Positions 6,409 to 14,947 of a stretch of 32,933 nucleotides of DNA are shown here, piece after piece (positions within the stretch are counted from its first letter, which is position 1; each line of letters begins with the position of its first letter). The stretch is taken from positions 1 to 32,933 of IMG/VR virus record IMGVR_UViG_3300035698_004595; one strand, given 5' to 3'. This DNA is from a virus. The notes below the pieces were generated by a model, which worked only from the letters and a program-made list of their open reading frames with translations, did no database searches and was not told the DNA's origin. Made by a program: the position numbers and the translations under genes.

Positions 6409-9111
6409 CTATTGCTTGCCATGCATTCCTTCAAGCACGGCTGTGATCGAACGCCTAACGGGATCATTGGGAACCTTGTCCTTGATCTCATTAGCGTTCT
6501 CCATGGTATTGGGATCCTCATCGAGGTGGCTAGAGTGTAGCTCATTATCCCTTACCGCGTCGCGGAATTCAACCAGTTTTTTGTCTACTTCCTCACGACT
6601 TTCTACTTGCTCCAGAAGTGCCAGAGCCTTCTTTCCTAATTCAAGACCGCTGGATTCTATCTGCAGCTCCCGATATATTTTGACATCGAGGGCTTTGATT
6701 TCATCAGCGTGTTTAGTCTTTAGTCCTTCTATCTGTTGCTTAGCGGACTCACTAAGCTTAGTGAGTTCGTCTATTTTTTTCTTAGTATCTTCACTACCTT
6801 CGGTAGCCTTCTTAAGTCCAGCCTCGAGCTCGGTTGCCTTGCCCTGAGCCTTCTCGGCTATAACCACCGCCTGATCACGTTCTGCACGCCGTATAGCTTC
6901 ACGGACGCGGAGATTAGTCACCATACGCCGGACCGAGTCCGGTTGGTTATCCACAGACGGCTGAATGGACTCCGAGAGTACGGACGACAGCTTCTTCTTT
7001 ACCTCTTCGGACTCATCGCCGAACTCGTTCTCGAAATACTTGACCAGTTCATCGAAGGTCTCGAACGTGTACTTCTTCGATTCGTTGGTCTTGGGTAGCA
7101 TAGAAGCACTGCACTTCGGGCATTTCTGCTCAGTGCATGGTATACCTCTATCATGCTTGGCTATGGTCTTACATTCGGGACAAACACACTCGTCTACCCC
7201 ACCATCGCCCTGCCTTTGGCCTCCTTGACCCATGCCCTCACCTCGAGCCTCTTCCACTTTTTTGGATTCGGTAATAAGTTCCTCGAGCTCGGACATAACC
7301 TTCTTAATGGCCCCATCCTTACCCTCGCTCTCCATAAGTACCTTATCCTTATAAATACGGTCGAACTCAGCACCGGCCTCATCGAGGATAATAGGAGACA
7401 CAAACTTAGGCAACCCGGTAACAAAGAACCTGCGAGACTCGTTCTCTATCTTTTGTTCTCCCTCAATGTCCGTAGGCTGTAGATACTCGGTACGCGGAAC
7501 GAACTTCATATCCGGGAATTCCTTCTTGGTCTCAGGGCTTGCTGCCTTATTCAGGAAATCACAATAATCCTGTTCGGCCTTAAGTCCCTCAACGTCTCCG
7601 GGAGGCGTATCGCCGACGGTCTTAATTTCCTTATCGGCTACGGCGGGTTCCTCACTAACCTTCTTCTCGGCCAACCGCTTGATGTCCTCAGGCATTTTTC
7701 CGCCGCCATCCTCTATCTGCTTCTTAGTTGTATCATAGACACCGGCCGATACACCGTGCTCAGACTCATTCCATTCGCGCATCTTGGCTATGAGACCATC
7801 CACAGTAAGGTTCTCGTTCTCGGTATCTATAAGCCCAGATTCCTCGGCACGCTTACGGGCCTCATCGTTCTTGAATAGCTTAGAGTCATACTTCTCAGCT
7901 ACAATAGCCTCAAGCGCGATATCCGTTTTCTGCTTGTCCTTGCCCGAAAACTGCACCTTATCGAACGCGACCTCGGTACCCTCAAGGGTATCCTTACCCT
8001 TGTACTTCTCGCCTACACCGGGCTTTACGTACGCCACGGTCATATGCGGAATGTACTCGGGCTGAGTGTCGGTGTGTTCCATGCTATCAGATATCTTCTT
8101 ATTCAGACGCTTAAGGTCCTCAGATTCTATGGTTACATAGACCACGTCGTAGGGTGCGCCCTCTTTAGAGGCGAATATGTCGGTCTTACCTAGCTTCGCG
8201 GTAAGTACCTTCTCGCCCTTAAGAACGGGTTCTAAGTCCTTAGACTCGTCCGTATGAAGCCCAAACTTCAACGTCACATGAGGCTCTTCCTCACGTCCAA
8301 ATGAGGGATCCTTAGGATCTACGTAGATCTCATCATCGGATATTGACTTGGAGAATTCGAGTACCTTGTCGGCCGTTTCCTTCGGGGCCTCAAGCTGCAC
8401 ACACGAAAACTCGCGCTTCTGTTCGCCCAAGTCCTTCTTTATGTTCTCAAGCAGGGACTGAGCCGCCGGAGATTTCACCGACTCGAGCATCTGTACAGCA
8501 AAATCCTTATCTATCTTGGCTTGATCTAGGCCTACCTCGATATGACCCACCACCTCACGAAGCACGGACTCAGGAGCCGAATTGAACGTTGAAGCGTCGG
8601 CCGTAAAGTCTGTGGTTATGTAGCGATAGGATTCGGGAACGACATAACGGTACTTGCCAAATTCCTTGTCTTCCTTTTCTTGGAGCTCACCCTCGGCACG
8701 GGTAGAACACCCGACCAAGCAACCTGCCTTGAGCATGGTGTCTATGATACGGCCGAACGGAGTATCGAGAACATCGAATTCCTGAAGCACGCGCTGGCTG
8801 GACTCGTCTATGTGCATCTTAGACACCACATGCGAGGCCTTCTCCAACGAGGACTGCAATTTGTCCGGGTGTTCCGCATGGCCTACTAGCCCGCGGGACT
8901 CTATCTTGGACATAATATCCTTATCCCCCATAACCCTATCCCATACGCCCTTTTCATACATACGGCCGTTATGGTTGAGTTTACCTATGTTACAAATAGG
9001 ATACACCACGCGGCACAGAACCCCTTCGGGGAGCTTCTTTGCATCACGTTCTAATATCGTACCCTTTTCCTGAATGCGCTCATCTAACTGGATCAAAGTT
9101 TTCTTAGACAT
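6409..9111 (-). CDS. Prohead protease fused to 2H phosphoesterase-like domain, zinc ribbon and scaffold-like coiled coil
   Basis: A 900-aa protein with GAGGAGG before ATG 9111. Residues 1-190 look like a T4 gp21-type prohead serine protease: NHNGRMYEKGVW (46-57), GLVGHAEHP with candidate catalytic His78, and GCSTRAEGE with candidate nucleophile Ser136, then TTDFTAD. Residues about 235-400 carry two H-x-T motifs, PHVTLKFG (His278) and PHMTVAYV (His356), the signature of 2H phosphoesterases, which act on cyclic phosphate or 2'-5' RNA bonds. Residues 644-667 have CPEC...CPKC, a zinc ribbon. Residues about 735-860 are a charged coiled coil like a scaffold protein. The C-terminus ends VLEGMHGKQ. 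It sits directly before the capsid gene, where protease and scaffold are usually separate genes. The 2H insertion is the odd part. Confidence 0.8.
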   Translation of the reverse strand: MSKKTLIQLDERIQEKGTILERDAKKLPEGVLCRVVYPICNIGKLNHNGRMYEKGVWDRVMGDKDIMSKIESRGLVGHAEHPDKLQSSLEKASHVVSKMHIDESSQRVLQEFDVLDTPFGRIIDTMLKAGCLVGCSTRAEGELQEKEDKEFGKYRYVVPESYRYITTDFTADASTFNSAPESVLREVVGHIEVGLDQAKIDKDFAVQMLESVKSPAAQSLLENIKKDLGEQKREFSCVQLEAPKETADKVLEFSKSISDDEIYVDPKDPSFGREEEPHVTLKFGLHTDESKDLEPVLKGEKVLTAKLGKTDIFASKEGAPYDVVYVTIESEDLKRLNKKISDSMEHTDTQPEYIPHMTVAYVKPGVGEKYKGKDTLEGTEVAFDKVQFSGKDKQKTDIALEAIVAEKYDSKLFKNDEARKRAEESGLIDTENENLTVDGLIAKMREWNESEHGVSAGVYDTTKKQIEDGGGKMPEDIKRLAEKKVSEEPAVADKEIKTVGDTPPGDVEGLKAEQDYCDFLNKAASPETKKEFPDMKFVPRTEYLQPTDIEGEQKIENESRRFFVTGLPKFVSPIILDEAGAEFDRIYKDKVLMESEGKDGAIKKVMSELEELITESKKVEEARGEGMGQGGQRQGDGGVDECVCPECKTIAKHDRGIPCTEQKCPKCSASMLPKTNESKKYTFETFDELVKYFENEFGDESEEVKKKLSSVLSESIQPSVDNQPDSVRRMVTNLRVREAIRRAERDQAVVIAEKAQGKATELEAGLKKATEGSEDTKKKIDELTKLSESAKQQIEGLKTKHADEIKALDVKIYRELQIESSGLELGKKALALLEQVESREEVDKKLVEFRDAVRDNELHSSHLDEDPNTMENANEIKDKVPNDPVRRSITAVLEGMHGKQ

Positions 9112-9126
9112 TTATAACCTCCTCAA

Positions 9127-9453
9127 TTAAATACTAGGCTTATCATTCTTCGGTTTCTTCGGCATATAAGAATCTAACTTAGCCGACCAATACCTTACCT
9201 GAGTAGCTATTTCGGCAAGGTTAGATTTAAATGGATTAGACTCATTGAATACACGAAGCTCGGTGGCGCGGGCCTCGTCATTAACCGCCTGGGACTCGAG
9301 AATAGCGCGAGCGGAATCCACCTCACGCACCGCACGCTCTAGCTTAGACAGCTCGGATACGAGCTTCTCGAATTCGGGCGATACTATAGCAAACTGCCAC
9401 TCGTTAAGTTCAACACTCTCTGCAATTTTATCAGAATCATCTCTGAGACTCAT
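9127..9453 (-). CDS. Hypothetical coiled-coil protein, 108 aa
   Basis: Start ATG 9453 follows GGGAGG at seven bases. The middle (FEKLVSELSKLERAVREVDSARAILESQ) has heptad-like spacing of Leu/Val/Ala and is likely a coiled coil; the C-terminus is Lys/Pro rich (YMPKKPKNDKPSI). It lies between the protease fusion and a 141-aa protein in the head cluster, so a prohead core or assembly role is possible. No family is recognised. Confidence 0.75.
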   Translation of the reverse strand: MSLRDDSDKIAESVELNEWQFAIVSPEFEKLVSELSKLERAVREVDSARAILESQAVNDEARATELRVFNESNPFKSNLAEIATQVRYWSAKLDSYMPKKPKNDKPSI

Positions 9454-9468
9454 AACGTAACCTCCCTA

Positions 9469-9894
9469 TTATGCCGCCCGGTCCTTACGGAGACCATAAT
9501 CCCCGCCGTATATGAGCGATCCTATGCGGTTAAATACTTCAGTAAGAACTATATGATATTCGGTAGCCCCGTGCTCTATCTCTATGCAACAATGCGTGGA
9601 TAATGAGTACAAGCCCTTTAAGGCCTCATACGGGCTATCGCACTTTCCACCGACTATACGCTTCAAGGTATGATACACGGACTTGGCTTTAAGCTTCTTT
9701 ATAAGGCTGCCCATCAGATGCCTGGCGTCCGGAAACTTACTAAACAAATCGAGGACCATACTGTACTCCTCCTGCTGATATAGCTCGTTGATAGCCTCGA
9801 CACGCTCACGGTATACAGGATTTGGGGCGAAGTATTTATTCAACATAGATACCACATCCAACGCCTGCATAGCTTTTCCGTTTTCACTACTCAC
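9469..9894 (-). CDS. Hypothetical head-cluster protein, 141 aa
   Basis: Starts at GTG 9894, which overlaps the upstream stop as GTGA, with GGAGG ten bases before it inside the upstream gene. The protein is helical through about residue 85 (VYRERVEAINELYQQEEYSMVLDLFSKF, SLIKKLKAKSVYHTLKRIVGG). A later segment (LYSLSTHCCIEIEHGATEYHIVLTEVFNRIG) pairs two Cys with a hydrophobic stretch. No catalytic motif is visible. Translational coupling with the 108-aa gene upstream suggests co-function in head assembly, by position only. Confidence 0.75.
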   Translation of the reverse strand: MSSENGKAMQALDVVSMLNKYFAPNPVYRERVEAINELYQQEEYSMVLDLFSKFPDARHLMGSLIKKLKAKSVYHTLKRIVGGKCDSPYEALKGLYSLSTHCCIEIEHGATEYHIVLTEVFNRIGSLIYGGDYGLRKDRAA

Positions 9895-10217
9895 GATAGT
9901 ATTTCCTCCAAGAACCTTATGCTTTTATCACTTGACTGCACCCGCTCGGCCAACTCCTCTATTACCTCACGGCCTACTCTATCCTGCTTGGTCTTCTTCT
10001 GCAAAACCTCGGCTAGCATATCATTAGCCGACATCGCATCAGGGTTAACCGATATCGTATCAGGATTAGCCTCTGCCGGATTGAGGGGATGTGAAGTCCC
10101 CTCATCCGGTTGAGGTTTACTTGCCTCGGACATGTCCTGCATCATCTGACTTCTTAATGCGTCCTTGTCCTTCGGCAAATCAGTATTATGGTAAGCTGAT
10201 AAATCTACCTTATTCAT
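9891..10217 (-). CDS. Hypothetical acidic protein with Pro/Asn-rich linker, 108 aa
   Basis: Start ATG 10217 has GGGG five bases upstream. Residues about 30-65 form a low-complexity Pro/Asn/Asp/Ser linker with a near-repeat (NPDTISV followed by NPDAMSA). The ends are helical (KDALRSQMMQDMSEA; REVIEELAERVQSSDKSIRFLEEIL). The layout of helix, disordered linker and helix suits an assembly or scaffold accessory protein. Function unknown. Confidence 0.75.
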   Translation of the reverse strand: MNKVDLSAYHNTDLPKDKDALRSQMMQDMSEASKPQPDEGTSHPLNPAEANPDTISVNPDAMSANDMLAEVLQKKTKQDRVGREVIEELAERVQSSDKSIRFLEEILS

Positions 10218-10226
10218 ACTAACCCC

Positions 10227-10457
10227 TTAGTTGTCTCCAGACTTAACACTATTCAGGTACTCACTACGCTTAGCGACCCAACTGGCAGCTACCTCACGGC
10301 TGAGCCCACCCTCTTTCATAAAATACGCGATAAGTTCCTCATCGGTTGATTTCTCGTCGTTGGACAGAGTGGCCTTGATCCACCGCTCCTTACCAGCAGC
10401 ATCGTCAACCGCGACATCATCTTGTATCTGTTGCCTTAGTTCATCGTCGTATGGCAT
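10227..10457 (-). CDS. Small protein of the MPYDDELR pair, 76 aa
   Basis: Begins MPYDDELRQQIQ, almost the same N-terminus as the next gene upstream (MPYDDELRDHIQ), while the rest of the two proteins differs. The remainder is acidic and helical (STDEELIAYFMKEGGLSREVAASWVAKRSEYL), with a segment that resembles a short UBA/HTH-like helical bundle. Spacing to neighbours is 2-9 nt. The shared N-terminal tag between the portal and protease genes suggests a common docking or capsid-targeting peptide. Confidence 0.75.
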   Translation of the reverse strand: MPYDDELRQQIQDDVAVDDAAGKERWIKATLSNDEKSTDEELIAYFMKEGGLSREVAASWVAKRSEYLNSVKSGDN

Positions 10458-10459
10458 AA

Positions 10460-10756
10460 TTACCCGCCTTCCGGGTATTCGTCGATCTCAGCTATTTCCT
10501 CATCAGACAACTTCCGCTTGGAAATAATGAACCCATACGTATCCGAGCCTTGCACAGAAGGTAATGGATACATGAACAGCCCAAACTTCTCAAGAGCATT
10601 ACGTGTCTGTTCCAAGAGGTTATCAGTCTCCTTGTAGTCAGCAGTCACGACCTCATAATCGGACTCATTGACCTTCTCGGACACCTTCTTGGGGAGCTTA
10701 GCATCGCCGGATACCGACCTCTGAATATGATCTCTTAATTCGTCATCGTATGGCAT
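10460..10756 (-). CDS. Small protein of the MPYDDELR pair, 98 aa
   Basis: Starts at ATG 10756 one base after the stop of the 427-aa gene, with AAGGAA upstream. The first twelve residues match the neighbouring 76-aa protein, then the sequences diverge. The rest shows SDYEVVTADYKETDNLLEQTRNALEKFG, then beta-like SDTYGFIISKRKLS and an acidic tail (DEEIAEIDEYPEGG). Function unknown; a head-core or assembly role is inferred from context. Confidence 0.75.
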   Translation of the reverse strand: MPYDDELRDHIQRSVSGDAKLPKKVSEKVNESDYEVVTADYKETDNLLEQTRNALEKFGLFMYPLPSVQGSDTYGFIISKRKLSDEEIAEIDEYPEGG

Positions 10757-10757
10757 A

Positions 10758-12041
10758 TTATTTTTCCTTCTTTTTCTTCTTCTTAGCTTTTATATCAAAG
10801 CAGGAGAACAACTTGCCCTCCTCAACCTTAAATACTCCAGGCTTACCCACATAGGCGAGCTTCACCGAGCCCATTCCGTCGGCCTCAAAAGCCACGTCAA
10901 GGGCTTCAATACCCTCATCGGCCTTGAGTGCCTCGGAGATACCTTTGGTGATTTCCTCTTGTATTTCCTTTGAGGTCTTTAATGTCTCGCATGAACGTTT
11001 AATCACACGGGTAACAAGCCGAGTATCGTCCTCGGCTATCTTAAAGTTAGCATATATGTTAGGCAGAATCTCCTCCAACATATCGGCTATCTGCTTGGGT
11101 ATCGTATCGGTCGGATTCGGCACCTTGCCCTCTATCGGCGTAGGCGGAGCGACGGCTGCTGGTGGTGTGTTAGGAGTTGGTTTACCTTGACCTGCCGGAG
11201 GCTGTTCGCCTGCCAGAGGCTCTTCATCACCCTCAGGCTCCATCATAAGCTCGGTAAGCTTCGGATAGATGTACGCCACATAGATATCATGCGAGATCTC
11301 GTCCATATCGGCGTCCTTGATAGCGTCGATTAAGAAGCCTATGTCATCGGACGGATCCTTTTCCATGGCTTTGGCCGACATTACCTCATTGCCGTCCACG
11401 TCAGCGACTACAAGGTCCTCAACGTCCCCTGCATCGTTCCGCTTGCGTAGGAGATAGAAATACTTGTCTCCACTACGGCCAAAATATTCCTTATCAGCAG
11501 GCTCCTTCTTCTTCGGAGGCTCGCCCTTATCATCCGCAGCGGGCTTATCATTACCGATCGGAACATCATCGCCGGCCGGGGCAATATCCTCCCCGCCCTC
11601 TTCAGGAGCTACGTCCTCATCACCCTCTTCGCGTAATGCCTTACGGAGAGTCCCCAAATCGGCCTCAAACTTGGCAAAGTCATAGCCCTCGGGAACACCG
11701 AGAACCATGGCGTTAATCTTCTTTTCGGCTACGAACTCAAGAGCCTTGTCTATATCCTCAAATACTTGAGGCTTCTTTTCCTCACGTACGAACATAAGCT
11801 TGCCTATATCAAACACGGCACATGTCTTGTTCTTGTCTATACCCTCAACCACACGGGCTATGTCGAGCTTGAGCGTAGTACGTTTCGCGAATGCCTCTAT
11901 CATGGTGTGGATCTGATCCATAATCTTGTCACGCTTATCGGGCATACGTCCCTCAGACAGCCTCCCCTTATTAAAATACAGATCATCAGCTATCCTCATT
12001 CCCTCAGTCAATAAATCCTTCATCATATCTTGGTTACCCAT
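10758..12041 (-). CDS. Large acidic head-cluster protein with Pro-rich linkers, 427 aa
   Basis: AGGAGG lies before ATG 12041. The protein has ordered blocks separated by disordered linkers: residues 1-135 helical/alpha-beta (KRTTLKLDIARVVEGI, CAVFDIGKLMFVREE), then an Asp/Glu/Pro linker at about 137-185, an ordered block with FGRSGDKYFYLLRKRND, a Pro/Ala/Gly linker at about 275-310, and a final domain ending in a poly-Lys tail (AKKKKKKEK). The N-terminus MKDLLTEGMRI and LSEGRMP hold L-x-E-G motifs that match T4 prohead protease sites. It could be an internal or core protein packed with DNA, the Lys tail supporting nucleic-acid contact. Not recognised as a known family. Confidence 0.75.
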   Translation of the reverse strand: MGNQDMMKDLLTEGMRIADDLYFNKGRLSEGRMPDKRDKIMDQIHTMIEAFAKRTTLKLDIARVVEGIDKNKTCAVFDIGKLMFVREEKKPQVFEDIDKALEFVAEKKINAMVLGVPEGYDFAKFEADLGTLRKALREEGDEDVAPEEGGEDIAPAGDDVPIGNDKPAADDKGEPPKKKEPADKEYFGRSGDKYFYLLRKRNDAGDVEDLVVADVDGNEVMSAKAMEKDPSDDIGFLIDAIKDADMDEISHDIYVAYIYPKLTELMMEPEGDEEPLAGEQPPAGQGKPTPNTPPAAVAPPTPIEGKVPNPTDTIPKQIADMLEEILPNIYANFKIAEDDTRLVTRVIKRSCETLKTSKEIQEEITKGISEALKADEGIEALDVAFEADGMGSVKLAYVGKPGVFKVEEGKLFSCFDIKAKKKKKKEK

Positions 12042-12074
12042 TGTCCTATCCTCCTATCAATAACAGTTTAAAAA

Positions 12075-12509
12075 TCAGTCCCACCAAAGTCTTAACTCGT
12101 CACCCTTTAAGTCAGCCTCATCGGAAAGAAATTCACCCTTAGGAACCTCAACGCCGGGCTTAATATACACGGCCGGGCTGCTCTCACGGGCCAACCGATA
12201 CTGCACCTTGTCACCGAAGCGGTCAACTATCTCATGGGCTACCTCAGGGCTGAACTTATTATATTCCCCTACAATGTCGGCCTGTTCAAGGAACACGTCT
12301 TTGTTTGTGTATTCACCGGCCCAATCGAGGTCTCGTTTTGGCTTATTTTCACCTTCCCAGTCCTGCTTATCGAAAGCGTCGGCAAATGCCTTAGCCGTAT
12401 CACGCAATACACCCTCAGGAAAGTCCTCGAGGTTCAATTCTACGATGCCCCTACTGGCCACATCAAGATTCCGTTCTATCAGATCACCCAATATACTTTG
12501 ATCATCCAT
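12075..12509 (-). CDS. Hypothetical protein with GDLIERN N-terminus, 144 aa
   Basis: I choose ATG 12509 (MDDQSILGDLIERNLD) because AGGAGAA precedes it and a longer in-frame extension to 12677 lies wholly over the upstream gene. The N-terminal GDLIERN is shared with the upstream 176-aa protein (VGDLIERNME). The rest is acidic with LNLEDFPEGVLRDTAKAFADAF and FSPEVAHEIVDRFGDKVQYRLARE, and it ends DELRLWWD. The short shared start with an LIE motif resembles a capsid-targeting peptide. Function unknown. Confidence 0.75.
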   Translation of the reverse strand: MDDQSILGDLIERNLDVASRGIVELNLEDFPEGVLRDTAKAFADAFDKQDWEGENKPKRDLDWAGEYTNKDVFLEQADIVGEYNKFSPEVAHEIVDRFGDKVQYRLARESSPAVYIKPGVEVPKGEFLSDEADLKGDELRLWWD

Positions 12510-12513
12510 AAAA

Positions 12514-13044
12514 TTATTCTCCTGTTTTCTTCTGCTCGCTATTATGTATAACGCGAGGGTTCTCATCCAAGTGATAATATGTCTTACCGCCGTCCGTAGA
12601 AAATAACGCCGGATTACGCTTGCACTGCCACATGTCTTCTTTGAATCCTTTGTCTGTCCCATAATATTCACACACATTCATCCAGTCATCGGGACTACTA
12701 GTAATAGGCGTTAAGTTCTCAAATTTCAGGAGCTTAGGCATAATCTGCAGGACTATGCTGGCGCTACCGCCCGAATGCCCCTGCTTACAGAATGCCTCAA
12801 CCATATCCATTACAGCCTTACCCATCATACCACCATAATCAGCGTCCGAATCAAATAGTCCGGCCAACTTAAGCTCACGAAGGGCGTGCTGATAGAGGTT
12901 ATCCTTTTCCTTGTCCCAGTTATCCCCCGATTCATTGAGGTCCCCCTTATACTTCTTGAATTCCTCAATAAGGAGCCTACATTTAGACTCGTCAATGTCG
13001 GATTCCATATTCCTCTCTATAAGATCGCCTACATCACTCATCAT
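12514..13044 (-). CDS. Hypothetical protein with GDLIERN N-terminus, 176 aa
   Basis: The start overlaps the portal stop (ATGATGA), so it is translationally coupled to portal. The N-terminus carries VGDLIERNMESD, shared with the downstream protein. The middle is helical (KAVMDMVEAFCKQGHSGGSASIVLQIMPKLLKFENLTPIT) and the C-terminal part, with PDDWMNVCEYYG...MWQCKRNPALFSTDGGKTYYH, resembles a domain I have seen in many phage hypothetical proteins, without known function. A head-associated role is inferred from the location beside portal. Confidence 0.8.
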   Translation of the reverse strand: MMSDVGDLIERNMESDIDESKCRLLIEEFKKYKGDLNESGDNWDKEKDNLYQHALRELKLAGLFDSDADYGGMMGKAVMDMVEAFCKQGHSGGSASIVLQIMPKLLKFENLTPITSSPDDWMNVCEYYGTDKGFKEDMWQCKRNPALFSTDGGKTYYHLDENPRVIHNSEQKKTGE

Positions 13045-14933
13045 CTAGCTCTTTTCCTTAGAATATCCATCACATCATCAAGTGGGTCATTACCCTCAGC
13101 CCTACTGTTATTGCCCCACCCAGTTCCTGGGGCTACCTTATGATCCATAACGCTGACTTGGGACTTCTTGCGCTTGGTACTACCCTCCTCAGCCTTCTTA
13201 AGGCCATAAAGTCCACGCCACTCATTAAGGTTGCGGGGCCACTTGCCATTTACATTCTTACTGTTTATAGGCAAATGAGCCAAAAGGTCGGTATTATGTA
13301 TTCGTTCCCTGATTGACTTCTTCCGGGCTTTGGACTGCTTAGATCTCTCATTAAGCAGGTCCATGTATTCCTTCTTATCGAATATGTGCTTGCCGGTACG
13401 GGCGAAACGCTTCTCGTCCATATCGGCGAGCATAGAGTATAAGTCCAAGTCCCCTAACTTGAGTATCTTCTGATTCAAATAATCCAATAGTTCTAATTTA
13501 TCTACCTTATCCCCTGTATGCTTGGCTATAAGATCGGATAGTTTGTCTACCACGTCCACGCCCTTATCTAGGGCGTCCTTAAGTTCCTCTTCCTCGGCGG
13601 AAGATGTCTCGGACATATTAACCTCAAATAGCGCCGGGTCGGGGTCCATGCCCATATAAGCCAAGTGGATCTGACACATTCTCTTTATCCCATCCAATAT
13701 CGAACGCTGCAACCTACGGGAGGCGCGGGCGAACCTTATGTCGATACGCTCTAAGGCAGAAGTACCCAAAGAAGAGGGCAGATCCTTCGTAAAGCCACCA
13801 AGAAGCTGAAGAGGCACGCGTAAAGCCACGGCCAATTGGTTCCTCATATCCTCCACATCCTTAATCCAACGTATATCGGGCTCACCACCGAGCTTTTCCA
13901 CCGATAGATCCCCGGCATCTCCCCATACGGGAAGCACTATATCCTCATTGACCGCCATAGGATTGTATTTGGAATCAAAATTCTCGCTACCCGAGGTGGT
14001 ATCCAAAGCACGGGCCTGTTTCAGGGTAGCCGTATACTCGTCCATAATCTCAGCAACGGCTTCAAGGTTGGTTCCGTCCACCTTTACCTTATAGAGATAT
14101 CTCAAAAGCCCTTTGGAAAGCCTGGCCAATAGTACCGAATCCTCGGCCAACCTAAGACGTTTGTATACCGGAATAGCATTAAGAAGTAAGGAAGTACCAT
14201 ATTTAGAGCTTGCCTGGCGGGTATCTGCACACATAAGACTTACTGTGCGGTATTCTGAGTATTGTGGGTCGTGGTATGACGGACGTTTCCTTTTAGCCCC
14301 TAAGAGGCGCATATGAACATATTCCCACGGAGGCAATAAGTCGGTGGCTGTAGGAGCCCCTACATAACCAACAGGGGTATTGAAGAAGCCCACTAGACGC
14401 CCATTATGATCCACGCGGGATACGTTAAGAGGGTGATCATCATCGTCTACAGATATTATACCTGTCCCCGGCTTAGCATGCATCTTAACGAATAAGTCCC
14501 CATAAGCCCCTACCGTCCAGGACCAGTCGAATATCTTTTCTTCTATTCCTATATGATCGAGAAGCTTAGTCAGTTCTGTGGTATATTTAGCCGAGTCCGA
14601 GGTTATCCATACCGTAGCCCCCTGCAACTGGGAATAGTTTGTGGCTACTTCTGAATATAACTCTAAGGCGGATCCAACGAGGAAGTACGTCAAGGCACGG
14701 TCTACTTCGAAGTATATCTTGTGCCTATCGAAATTAACGAGAGTCTGTCCCGCCATATAGTCGTATAGGTTTCGGGACGTAAGGCCTATACGTTTAAGTA
14801 GGACTCTATCTGTATCGGTAAGTGTACTAATGGGTTGCTTGAATATGCCGGCTGGTATGACTTCTGGCTTTCCTAATATACGGAAAAGCAAATCCGGGAA
14901 CGAAGATAGTGGCTGCTGCTTACTTTTATCCAT
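13041..14933 (-). CDS. Portal protein, T4 gp20-like
   Basis: A 630-aa protein with GAGGAG before ATG 14933. The portal family is indicated by an N-terminal region with RNLYDYMAGQTLVNFDRHKIYFEVDRAL, the clip/wing-like middle (YGDLFVKMHA, LPPWEYVHMRLLG), the long helix region RLAEDSVLLARLSKGLLRYLYKVKVDG, and IKDVEDMRNQLAVALRVPLQLLGG, which corresponds to the conserved gp20 segment where a helix is followed by a VP-x-x-LGG turn. Twelve copies would form the DNA entry ring and dock the terminase. The C-terminal tail after about residue 560 is basic and likely flexible. It is preceded by a structured leader and followed, with a 4-nt overlap, by a 176-aa gene. Confidence 0.85.
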   Translation of the reverse strand: MDKSKQQPLSSFPDLLFRILGKPEVIPAGIFKQPISTLTDTDRVLLKRIGLTSRNLYDYMAGQTLVNFDRHKIYFEVDRALTYFLVGSALELYSEVATNYSQLQGATVWITSDSAKYTTELTKLLDHIGIEEKIFDWSWTVGAYGDLFVKMHAKPGTGIISVDDDDHPLNVSRVDHNGRLVGFFNTPVGYVGAPTATDLLPPWEYVHMRLLGAKRKRPSYHDPQYSEYRTVSLMCADTRQASSKYGTSLLLNAIPVYKRLRLAEDSVLLARLSKGLLRYLYKVKVDGTNLEAVAEIMDEYTATLKQARALDTTSGSENFDSKYNPMAVNEDIVLPVWGDAGDLSVEKLGGEPDIRWIKDVEDMRNQLAVALRVPLQLLGGFTKDLPSSLGTSALERIDIRFARASRRLQRSILDGIKRMCQIHLAYMGMDPDPALFEVNMSETSSAEEEELKDALDKGVDVVDKLSDLIAKHTGDKVDKLELLDYLNQKILKLGDLDLYSMLADMDEKRFARTGKHIFDKKEYMDLLNERSKQSKARKKSIRERIHNTDLLAHLPINSKNVNGKWPRNLNEWRGLYGLKKAEEGSTKRKKSQVSVMDHKVAPGTGWGNNSRAEGNDPLDDVMDILRKRAR

Positions 14934-14947
14934 TCACTCCTCTTTCT

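Noticed and set aside
12510-12677. Extended N-terminus of the 144-aa protein
   Set aside because: It overlaps the upstream 176-aa gene completely and lacks a ribosome binding site; the GDLIERN start matches the neighbouring protein.
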